Source: Stappia indica
GTDB lineage: Bacteria > Pseudomonadota > Alphaproteobacteria > Rhizobiales > Stappiaceae
Reading direction: 5' to 3'
Length of the DNA stretch: 64,000 bases
Assembly (NCBI RefSeq): GCF_009789575.1
Contig: NZ_CP046908.1
Span: 372,001-436,000 of the forward strand
Shown: positions 56,290 to 64,000 of the stretch, piece by piece
Layout of the letters: each line of letters begins with the position of its first letter
Numbering within the stretch: position 1 is the first letter of the stretch
Translations under genes and position numbers: made by a program
Notes under the pieces: generated by a model
The model's database searches: none
What the model was told of the DNA's origin: nothing
The model's input: the letters and a program-made list of their open reading frames with translations, nothing else

Positions 56290-57150
56290 TCAGTTGTCGC
56301 CCGAAAGCGGCGGGCCGCCCGCGGGCAGGCGCTTTGCAATGGCCGGCCATTCCTTCAGGAAGGCCGCGCGGGCGCGCCGGCCCGGCGAGCCGCGCTTGCG
56401 CGTCTCGTCCTGCACCAGCCGCACGAAGACCAGCCGCCGCCCCTCGCCCGCGCCCTTCGCCTCGGCCCAGCCGACGAACCAGCCATAGCCGCGCGAGCGG
56501 TCGAAACTGCCGTCCGCGCGCCGCGGATAGGCCCCGCCCGGCTTGCCCGTCAGCGTCCAGCCCGCCCCCGCCTCGTGCGCCGGCAGCAGGGCCTCCGCCT
56601 GCGCCTGCGCGCGCTCCGACAGCGGCAGCGTGCGGTTCACGAGCTTGGTGAGAAACAGCGCCTGTTCGCGCCCCGACACCGTCAGCGACGAGGCGATCCA
56701 AGCCCGCTCCAGCCCGTTGTCTTCACCCGGATCGCCGGAGAAGTCGGCATTGCCGAAGCCGAGCGCGCTTGTGCGCTGCTCCAGCACCGCACGGCCGAGC
56801 TGCCTTGCCATGCGCTGCGAGTACCAGACGACGGAATGCTCCATCCAGTGAAGAGGATCGACGTCGCCGCGCCAGGCATCGCCGCCCCAGTCGACTTCGC
56901 CCCTGGCCCAGGTCCAGACCGGGGAATGCGCGCCGTCCAGGACGCCTTCCTCGTAGCCGATGGCCGCGAGCGGCACCTTGAAGGTGGAAGCCGGCGTGAC
57001 GCGCGCGGCGCAGTCGCCCTCCTCCAGCAACACGGAGCGGGTCTGCGATTCGATCACCATCGTGCACAGGACCCCGGCCTGCGCCGGCGCAGCAGCCGCT
57101 CCCATGACCGGAACCAGAACTGCAAATGCCGCGCCCGTGATCCGTGCCAT
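56290..57150 (-). CDS. Class D beta-lactamase family protein
   Basis: 286 aa from the ATG at 57150 (GGGGGC upstream); signal peptide cleaved near AQA|GV (residue 25). The penicillin-recognising fold is clear. STFK carries the acylated Ser55 and Lys58, SVV at 106-108 is the second motif, WIASSLTVSGREQALFL holds the W151 region and GYGWFVGW lies at 221-228. Two motifs deviate from the OXA consensus: FGN (132-134) instead of YGN, and KPG (203-205) instead of KTG. It may be a true oxacillinase or a divergent relative with altered activity. The gene stands alone, with no regulator and no mobile element beside it. Upstream lie 13-bp tandem repeats. Confidence 0.85.
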   Translation of the reverse strand: MARITGAAFAVLVPVMGAAAAPAQAGVLCTMVIESQTRSVLLEEGDCAARVTPASTFKVPLAAIGYEEGVLDGAHSPVWTWARGEVDWGGDAWRGDVDPLHWMEHSVVWYSQRMARQLGRAVLEQRTSALGFGNADFSGDPGEDNGLERAWIASSLTVSGREQALFLTKLVNRTLPLSERAQAQAEALLPAHEAGAGWTLTGKPGGAYPRRADGSFDRSRGYGWFVGWAEAKGAGEGRRLVFVRLVQDETRKRGSPGRRARAAFLKEWPAIAKRLPAGGPPLSGDN

Positions 57151-57170
57151 CGATGCCCCCTCCCCGTTCG

Positions 57171-57224
57171 TTCCCGAAAGCTTGGCCCGAAAGCTTTGCC
57201 CGAAGTCTTGGCCCGAAGTCTTGG
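57171..57224. repeat. 13-bp tandem repeats upstream of the beta-lactamase gene
   Basis: Units (TT)CCCGAAAGC, TTGGCCCGAAAGC, TTTGCCCGAAGTC, TTGGCCCGAAGTC and a partial TTGG lie in the 5' region of the gene, 21-75 bp upstream of its ATG. They probably fall in the untranslated leader and could change length by slippage. Confidence 0.75.
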
Positions 57225-57394
57225 AAAGGCGAGCCCGCCACGCAAATGGTGCGACAATGTGTCGGCCCGCTTGCTTGTGCACAGGAGAGACGAAACCGCG
57301 CTACGCAAGGCGAAGACGCGGCCCGAAGGCCTGTCCGTCGCCCTGGCGTCCGGTCTGGATAAGTCTGGACTGTCAGGAGAAAGAAAGGGGCGAG

Positions 57395-57471
57395 TGGCGC
57401 GAGTGACGGGGCTCGAACCCGCGACCTCCGGCGTGACAGGCCGGCACTCTAACCAACTGAGCTACACCCGC
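57395..57471 (-). tRNA. tRNA-Asp (GUC), copy 1
   Basis: 77 nt including an encoded CCA. Acceptor stem GCGGGTG/CACTCGC with one G-U pair, D-arm AGCTCAGTTGGTTAGAGT, anticodon stem-loop CCGGC-CTGTCAC-GCCGG giving anticodon GUC, T-arm CGGGTTCGAGCCCCG. Identical to copy 2. Confidence 0.96.
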
Positions 57472-57515
57472 TCGCCCGCTTCGCATTGCTGCGAAAGGCT
57501 CCCGTAAAAGGTGAG

Positions 57516-57592
57516 TGGCGCGAGTGACGGGGCTCGAACCCGCGACCTCCGGCGTGACAGGCCGGCACTCTAACCAACTGAGCTACACCCGC
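57516..57592 (-). tRNA. tRNA-Asp (GUC), copy 2
   Basis: Identical 77-nt sequence to copy 1, including the encoded CCA, 44 bp upstream of it on the same strand. A tandem duplication, probably cotranscribed. Confidence 0.96.
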
Positions 57593-57807
57593 TCACCTCA
57601 TGGCGACGCTTGGCCGCCGGGAGTGGCGGTGATGTACGGCGAGCCGCGCGTCAAGTCAAGCGCAAGCGGCCGCTCATGTGACGATTGTGCAAAGAGCCTT
57701 TGCCTCCCGCCCTCCCCGCTTGTGGAAAACGAAAACGGACGCGCCGGGTGGGCGCGTCCGCTGCAACGTTTCTGCCCGCCGCAATGGCGCGGCAAAGGCG
57801 AAATCCC

Positions 57808-59139
57808 TTACAGGCTCGCGAGATACTTCATCGGGTCGACCGGCTTGTTGCCCCGGCGCAGCTCGAAATGGAGCTGCGGCTGGCTCACCGAGCCGCTGGA
57901 GCCGGCCTTGGCGATGGTCTGGCCGCGCTGCACGCCGTCGCCGCGCTTGACCAGCAGCGAGCTGTTATGGGCATAGGCGGAGACCCAGCCGTCGTCGTGG
58001 CGCACCAGCACCAGGTTGCCGAAGCCCTTCAGCTCGTTGCCCGAGTAGATCACCGTGCCGTCCTCGACCGCCTTGATCTCGGTGCCTTCCGGCAGGGCCA
58101 GGTTGATTCCATCGTTATGCGCGCCGCCCGGCTTGGGGCCGAACTCGGAGATGATCCGCCCGCGCGCCGGCCAGCGGAAGCGCCGCTCGCCGGTTGCCGC
58201 CGGCTCCGGCGAGGTCTCGCGGGACACGGCGATCGGCGCGGTCGGCGCCGGCTCGTCGCGCGCCACGGCGGGGCGCGCCGGCGTCTTCGGGGTGGATGCT
58301 GCCGGCTGGCTCGGCCGGCTGGACAGTGCCGCCGGCTTGCGCTTGGGCTGCGCGGCAAGGCCGGCATTGCCCGGCTGCGGCGTGGTCAGGGAGGCGACGC
58401 GAACCTGCGCGCCGGGCTTGGCCTGCGGACGCGGCGCGCCGGCAAGGCCGGCCCCGGCCGGGATCGATCCGGTGACGGTCGGCGAGCCGCCGGCCGCCGG
58501 CAGGCGCGTCGTCGGCTGCGAGGGCACCGCGGAGGCGATGTTCGGCGCCCCGTGCGAATAGGTCGGGATGGTCACGCGCTGGCCGGCGGCGAAGCTGCCG
58601 TTGGCGTCGGTGCCGTTGATCTCGCCCAGCACGTGCTGGGGAATGCCGTAGCGCCGCGACAGGCTGGCGACCGTATCGCCCTGGCGTGCGGTGATCTGGG
58701 TGGCGCCGGCCGTCGTCCAGCCGCGCACCGTGCGCACCTCGCCGGACGGGGCCGCCGGGGCGGGAACCGCTCGCGGCGCACTCGTGGCTGCCGGCACGCC
58801 GGCATAGGTGCCGGAGGTCGTCGGCGTGCTGGTCCGCGCCGAGCCGATGGAGCCGGTCGAGACCTGCCGGTTTGCAGCCGTCGGCGGCGGCAGCGTCGAG
58901 CGCTGGACGGCGCCGGTGGAGGCGCCGGTGGACTGGCGCGGCCCGGCCGCGACACTGTCGAAGCTCGGCTGCGACTTGCTGCCCAGCATCGCGCGCTGAT
59001 TGTCGGTATTGCCGGTGAAGATCGGATCCTCGAACCGCTCGACGCCGCCGCTGCAGGCTCCCGCGAGCGCGGCGAGCACGATCACGATGGCGGTCTGCGT
59101 AAGCAGTCGGGAGGAAGGGCGAAGAACCTGCATTGTCAT
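57808..59139 (-). CDS. NlpD/LytM-like lipoprotein with LysM and degenerate M23 domain
   Basis: 443 aa from the ATG at 59139; ATGs at 59133 and 59172 are alternatives. Signal peptide ends in the lipobox LAALAGAC, so an outer- or inner-membrane lipoprotein. A disordered Ser/Thr/Pro-rich region follows, then a LysM domain around ITARQGDTVASLSRRYGIPQ (about 185-230). A second Pro/Ala linker leads to a C-terminal LytM/M23 domain (about 330-443). The zinc ligands of active M23 enzymes are replaced: the first motif reads NDGIN rather than HxGxD, and the last reads QLHFE rather than HxH. This is the pattern of NlpD/EnvC activators of amidases rather than of endopeptidases. It lies downstream of the surE-pcm run. 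Confidence 0.88.
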   Translation of the reverse strand: MTMQVLRPSSRLLTQTAIVIVLAALAGACSGGVERFEDPIFTGNTDNQRAMLGSKSQPSFDSVAAGPRQSTGASTGAVQRSTLPPPTAANRQVSTGSIGSARTSTPTTSGTYAGVPAATSAPRAVPAPAAPSGEVRTVRGWTTAGATQITARQGDTVASLSRRYGIPQHVLGEINGTDANGSFAAGQRVTIPTYSHGAPNIASAVPSQPTTRLPAAGGSPTVTGSIPAGAGLAGAPRPQAKPGAQVRVASLTTPQPGNAGLAAQPKRKPAALSSRPSQPAASTPKTPARPAVARDEPAPTAPIAVSRETSPEPAATGERRFRWPARGRIISEFGPKPGGAHNDGINLALPEGTEIKAVEDGTVIYSGNELKGFGNLVLVRHDDGWVSAYAHNSSLLVKRGDGVQRGQTIAKAGSSGSVSQPQLHFELRRGNKPVDPMKYLASL

Positions 59140-59297
59140 GGCGCTACTCGGACTGAAGACACCTGAAATCATGATGTCGATTAAATGCCGGTAACGTTGA
59201 TAAAGACTTAAAGTCGCGCCCCGCCCGTAAACCAATTTGCGTTTTCGTGCCGGAAATCTCCGGCCGGCCTGCATCCGCGCTCCATGCCGGCCGCCGA

Positions 59298-59966
59298 TTA
59301 CAGCCGGCTCGCCGTCCCTTCCACCAGCGGCACGAATCGCACCTCGGCCAGCACCTTTTCGGAAATGCGCCCGCCCTGCTTCTCCACCAGCACCAGTTCC
59401 TGCACGCTGCCCTTGGGCCCGCGCGGCATGATCAGCTTGCCGCCCTCGGCCAGCTGATCGAGCAGCACCTTGGGGATCTCCGGTCCGGCGGCCGTCACGA
59501 TGATCCGGTCATAGGGCGCATGCTCGGCCAGGCCCTCCAGCCCGTCGCCGTGATGCACGCGCACGCTGGTGATGCGCAGCGAGGCCAGCCGCTCGCGCGC
59601 CAGGTCGACAAGGGTGCGGTAGCGCTCGATGCTGTGCACCTCCCCCGCCATCAGGCCGAGGATCGCCGCCTGGAAGCCGGAGCCGGTGCCGACCTCCAGC
59701 ACCTTGTGCGCCGGGCCGATATCCAGCGCATCGGTCATCCGCACCACGAGGCTCGGCTGGGAGATGGTCTGGCCGCACTCGATCGGCAGCGCCGTATCCT
59801 CGCCCGAATGCCGCTGCATCGCGGCGGACAGAAACAGGCGCCGCGGCACGCGCTCGATGGCGGAGAGCAGCCTTGTGTTGCGGATGCCTTGCGAGCGCAG
59901 GCGCAGGATCAGCGCGGCCGTCGCTTCGCGGTCGGCCTCGGCCTGCCGTTCGGCGGCGCTGCGCAT
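59298..59966 (-). CDS. pcm: Protein-L-isoaspartate O-methyltransferase
   Basis: Repairs isoaspartyl residues in aged proteins with SAM. 222 aa from the ATG at 59966 (GGAGAGG upstream); a GTG at 60020 with a GGGAGG site would add 18 residues. It has LPIECGQTISQPSLVVRMTD (substrate recognition), motif I VLEVGTGSGFQAAILGLM and YDRIIVTAAGPEIPKVLLDQ. The complete classical PIMT set distinguishes it from the paralogue at 35654. It follows surE, the classic surE-pcm pairing. Confidence 0.94.
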   Translation of the reverse strand: MRSAAERQAEADREATAALILRLRSQGIRNTRLLSAIERVPRRLFLSAAMQRHSGEDTALPIECGQTISQPSLVVRMTDALDIGPAHKVLEVGTGSGFQAAILGLMAGEVHSIERYRTLVDLARERLASLRITSVRVHHGDGLEGLAEHAPYDRIIVTAAGPEIPKVLLDQLAEGGKLIMPRGPKGSVQELVLVEKQGGRISEKVLAEVRFVPLVEGTASRL

Positions 59967-60067
59967 GTCCTCTCCGTCGGCCGGCCAGCCATCGTCTCGG
60001 CCATCGCCGTTGTCGCTCACCAGCCCCTCCCTCGGCCATCGCTGGCCGGAGACGCGAAACCGCGCCT

Positions 60068-60828
60068 TTAGCCCAGCAGGTCTTTCAGTTCGCCGAGCAG
60101 GTCGTGCGCCGTCAAGTCCAGCTTCAGCGGCGTCACCGAAATGCGGTTGTGCACCAGAGCGGACAGGTCGGTGTCGCGCGGCGGATCCTCGTCCGCATTG
60201 CGGAAGCCGAGCCAGTAATAGGGCACGCCGCGCCCGTCGGTGCGCGCATCGACGCCGAGCTCGCTCACCTTGCGCTTGCCCTGCCGCGTCACCTCGACGC
60301 CCTCGACCTCGTCCGGCGCGCAAGGCGGGAAGTTGAGATTGAGCAGCGTGTCGGGCGGGAAGCTGAAGCCGAGCAGCCGCTCGATCAGCTTCGGCGCATG
60401 GGAGATCGCGCAGGAATAGTCGGCGCGCGCGCCCTTCGACCAGGCAACGCCCTGGGACAGCGCGATGGAGCGGATGCCCATCAGCGTGCCTTCCATGGCG
60501 CCGGCGATGGTGCCGGAATAGGTCACGTCGTCGGCCGCGTTCTGGCCCCGGTTGACGCCCGACAGGATCAGGTCCGGCCGCTTGTCGGTCAGGATCTCGC
60601 GCACGCCCATGATGACGCAGTCGGTCGGCGTGCCGCGCACGGAGTAGCGGCGCTCGCCCATCTCGCGCAGGCGCAGCGGGTCGTGCAGGGTCAGCGAGTG
60701 CGCCACGCCGCTCTGGTCGGTCTCGGGCGCCACCACCCACACGTCGTCGCTCAGTTCCCCGGCGATCTGCTCCAGCGCGGCAAAGCCGGCTGCGTGGATG
60801 CCGTCGTCGTTCGTCAGCAGAATGCGCA

Positions 60829-60829
<1 letters not shown>
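60068..60829 (-). CDS. surE: 5'/3'-nucleotidase SurE
   Basis: Metal-dependent nucleoside monophosphate phosphatase linked to stress survival. 253 aa from the ATG at 60829, overlapping the serS stop as TGATG. The N-terminal metal motif [14 protein letters not shown] has the paired Asp at 8-9. [18 protein letters not shown] and [20 protein letters not shown] complete the active site. Confidence 0.96.
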
Positions 60830-62169
<1,340 letters not shown>

Positions 62170-62952
62170 TCAGGTCTCCGCCTCGGCGGCCTCCCGCTCG
62201 GCCCGCTTCTTCTCGACCAGCCTGACGCAGATGATCGACACTTCGTAGAGAAGCAGTGTGGGAAGTGCAAGACCGATCTGGCTGATCGGATCCGGCGGCG
62301 TCAGCACCGCCGCCGCGATGAAGGCGATGACGATGGCGTATTTGCGCTTGGTCCGCAGCCCCTCGGCCGTGACCAGCCCGACGCGGCCGAGCAGCGTCAG
62401 CAGCACCGGCAGCTGGAACACCAGGCCGAAGGCGAAGATCAGCGTCATGATGAGGCCGAGATACTCGCTCACCCGCGCCATCAGCTGGATCTTGGCCGTG
62501 CCGCCCGTTCCGTCCTGCTCCATCGACAGGAAGAAGCCCATGGCCAGCGGCATCACCATGAAGAAGACCAGCGAGGCGCCGATGGCGAACAGCACCGGCG
62601 TCGCGAAGAGGAACGGCAGGAACGCGCCGCGCTCATGCTTGTAGAGCCCCGGCGCCACGAACATGTAGAGCTGGCCGGCGATCACCGGGAAGGCGATGAA
62701 CAGCGCGCCGAAAAAGGCGAGCTTCAGCTGGGTGAAGAACAGCTCCTGCGGCGCGGTGTAGATCATCTCCACCGGGTGTCCGGCGGCATTCTCGTAAGGG
62801 ATGACGAGGATGTTGTAGATGTCCTGCGCGAAGTAGAAGCACACGATGAACGCAAGGAGCGTCGCAATCACCGATCTCAGCAATCGGCTGCGCAATTCGA
62901 TCAAGTGTTCGATGAGCGGCGCCTTCGAGGCGTCGATGTCTTCCTGGCTCAT
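62170..62952 (-). CDS. tatC: Sec-independent protein translocase TatC
   Basis: Six-helix receptor for twin-arginine signal peptides. 260 aa. The N-terminal [20 protein letters not shown] has the conserved Glu. The first periplasmic loop ends in [20 protein letters not shown], and [17 protein letters not shown] carries the FxxPGL(x)xxE region. A Glu-rich tail ends the chain. The ATG overlaps the tatB stop as ATGA. Confidence 0.96.
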   Translation of the reverse strand: MSQEDIDASKAPLIEHLIELRSRLLRSVIATLLAFIVCFYFAQDIYNILVIPYENAAGHPVEMIYTAPQELFFTQLKLAFFGALFIAFPVIAGQLYMFVAPGLYKHERGAFLPFLFATPVLFAIGASLVFFMVMPLAMGFFLSMEQDGTGGTAKIQLMARVSEYLGLIMTLIFAFGLVFQLPVLLTLLGRVGLVTAEGLRTKRKYAIVIAFIAAAVLTPPDPISQIGLALPTLLLYEVSIICVRLVEKKRAEREAAEAET

Positions 62953-63464
62953 GCCGTCCTGTCACTCGCCGTGTTGGCCGTGCCGCTCTCGCCCGGCGTT
63001 GCGGAACCCGGTGTCGCCGGGGTCTTTGATGCCGGAGCTCCCGCCGCCGCAGCCTGGGCCGCCTGCGCCTGGGGCGCCGGCCCGGTGCCGGTCTCGGATG
63101 CGCCCGCCGGCGTCGTGCTTTTCCCGCCCGCCTCGTCCGCCGGCTTGGCCGCCGCCGTGTCGGCGGGCTTGGCCTCGGCCGGCTTCGGCGGCTTGCGATC
63201 CGTCTCGATGGATTTCTTGATGTCGCCGAGCGGATCGAAATTCGCCGCCTTCTCGACCTGCTTCTTCATGTCGGCGATGTCGGCCTGCTGTTCGGCCTCG
63301 CGCAGCGCCTCGTTGAAGGTCGACTGGAACTCGCCGGCCATCCGCCGCACCTTGCCGATCGTCTGGCCGAAGGTGCGCAGCATCCGCGGCAGGTCCTTCG
63401 GCCCGACGACAAGGATCATGACGACCGCGACAACAAGCAGTTCCGTCCAGCCGATATCGAACAT
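62949..63464 (-). CDS. tatB: Sec-independent protein translocase TatB
   Basis: Works with TatC in substrate recognition. 171 aa. One N-terminal helix [20 protein letters not shown], hinge [13 protein letters not shown], an amphipathic helix to about 70, then a long disordered Ala/Pro/Lys-rich tail. Confidence 0.96.
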   Translation of the reverse strand: MFDIGWTELLVVAVVMILVVGPKDLPRMLRTFGQTIGKVRRMAGEFQSTFNEALREAEQQADIADMKKQVEKAANFDPLGDIKKSIETDRKPPKPAEAKPADTAAAKPADEAGGKSTTPAGASETGTGPAPQAQAAQAAAAGAPASKTPATPGSATPGESGTANTASDRTA

Positions 63465-63559
63465 GTCGATCCGTCTTCCGCGTTCGAAGGGTCAGTGTCC
63501 GCATCCGCACGCCGCCCGCGAAGGGGCGGCATGGCGCAGGCGTCCGGCTCGTCCGGCGC

Positions 63560-63799
63560 TCAGCCCGCCTGGGACTTGTCCTCGGACTTGCTGGTGACCA
63601 CGGTCTCGTCGGCCTTGTGATCGATCGTCTTGCGGCTGGCGGCGGTGTCCGTCTCGGCCTCGTCGTCCTCGTTGAGCCCCTTCTTGAAGCTCTTGATGCC
63701 CTTGGCGACGTCGCCCATGAGCTCGGAGATCTTGCCGCGGCCGAACAGCAGAACAACGATCACCGCGATGATCAGGATCTGCCAAATGCTGATACCCAT
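63560..63799 (-). CDS. tatA: Sec-independent protein translocase TatA
   Basis: Pore- or patch-forming subunit of the Tat system. 79 aa. N-terminal helix [20 protein letters not shown], the [20 protein letters not shown] hinge/amphipathic helix, and an acidic tail. First gene of tatABC-serS-surE-pcm. Confidence 0.96.
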   Translation of the reverse strand: MGISIWQILIIAVIVVLLFGRGKISELMGDVAKGIKSFKKGLNEDDEAETDTAASRKTIDHKADETVVTSKSEDKSQAG

Positions 63800-63889
63800 A
63801 CGCCCAACTCCCTGGTCTTCCGGTGCACGCGCTCCGGCGCGGCACTATTGCAACAAAGCGGTCGCCACCGCAACCGGACCCTTGCGGCC

Positions 63890-64000
63890 CTATTCCCCGC
63901 TTTCGCGCGGGAAGGCGATCACGTCTCTGGCATCGAGGCGCACCCCGACATCCATGCCGACGGCGAAGCGCCCGCCGTCGCGAATCCTTGCGTGGAGCGG
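63890..64000 (-). CDS. ABC transporter ATP-binding protein, C-terminal fragment
   Basis: The last 36 codons of a gene cut by the window edge. It reads PLHARIRDGGRFAVGMDVGV and then RLDARDVIAFPRESGE before TAG. This looks like the TOBE-type end of ABC importer ATPases (sugar/polyamine/iron CUT1-like). The substrate cannot be told. Same strand as tatA, 90 bp upstream. Confidence 0.6.
   Translation of the reverse strand, partial: PLHARIRDGGRFAVGMDVGVRLDARDVIAFPRESGE

Overview
The window is GC-rich chromosomal DNA of an alphaproteobacterium, most likely of the order Hyphomicrobiales (Rhizobiales). Evidence: PopZ beside valS, DUF1467 beside methylmalonyl-CoA epimerase, DUF2155, the short alphaproteobacterial type of prolyl-tRNA synthetase, RNase J, a yajC-secD-secF-Mth938-squalene-synthase-like cluster, and a GTTC-N7-GTTC LexA box. 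Stappia-like marine relatives would fit, but the genus is a guess. Almost all genes lie on the minus strand and are tightly packed with frequent ATGA/TGATG overlaps. No insertion sequence, phage, CRISPR array or rRNA was seen.

Layout. 55-6362 (minus): rpsB-tsf-pyrH-frr-uppS-cdsA-dxr, covering ribosomal protein S2, EF-Ts, UMP kinase, ribosome recycling, undecaprenyl diphosphate, CDP-diacylglycerol and MEP-pathway steps. 6863-10303: replicative dnaE. 10304-14110: a repeat-rich accessory stretch with a tiny LexA-controlled membrane-peptide gene and an 810-residue TPR-type protein made of near-identical 141-bp repeats. 14111-17593: lolD, lolC/E, proS. 17594-18198: a gene-free stretch with a likely small RNA and a strong terminator. 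18199-29888: lipoprotein, trmFO, MscS channel, squalene/phytoene-synthase-like protein, Mth938 protein, secF-secD-yajC, a DUF815 ATPase, a hydrolase and a DUF2155 protein. 29917-36316: valS, popZ, tolC, a PIMT-family methyltransferase. 36630-40455: a small orphan ORF, DUF1467, mce, rnj, birA. 40452-56054: a full nuoA-N operon with one extra small membrane ORF between nuoH and nuoI. 56290-59139: class D beta-lactamase, two identical tRNA-Asp genes, NlpD-like lipoprotein. 59298-63799: pcm, surE, serS, tatC, tatB, tatA. 63890-64000: the end of an ABC-transporter ATPase.

How the genes connect. Translation and envelope biogenesis dominate: SecDF-YajC and TatABC for export, LolCD for lipoprotein release, TolC for efflux, NlpD-like and UppS for peptidoglycan. 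Complex I is complete, and homologues of two mitochondrial complex I assembly factors (NDUFAF3-like Mth938 protein and NDUFAF6-like squalene-synthase homologue) sit behind secF in the same window. The most interesting new candidate is the 38-codon gene at 10534-10650. It has a strong ribosome binding site and a promoter whose spacer holds a perfect alphaproteobacterial LexA box. This is the arrangement expected of an SOS-induced small membrane regulator, by analogy with Caulobacter SidA.
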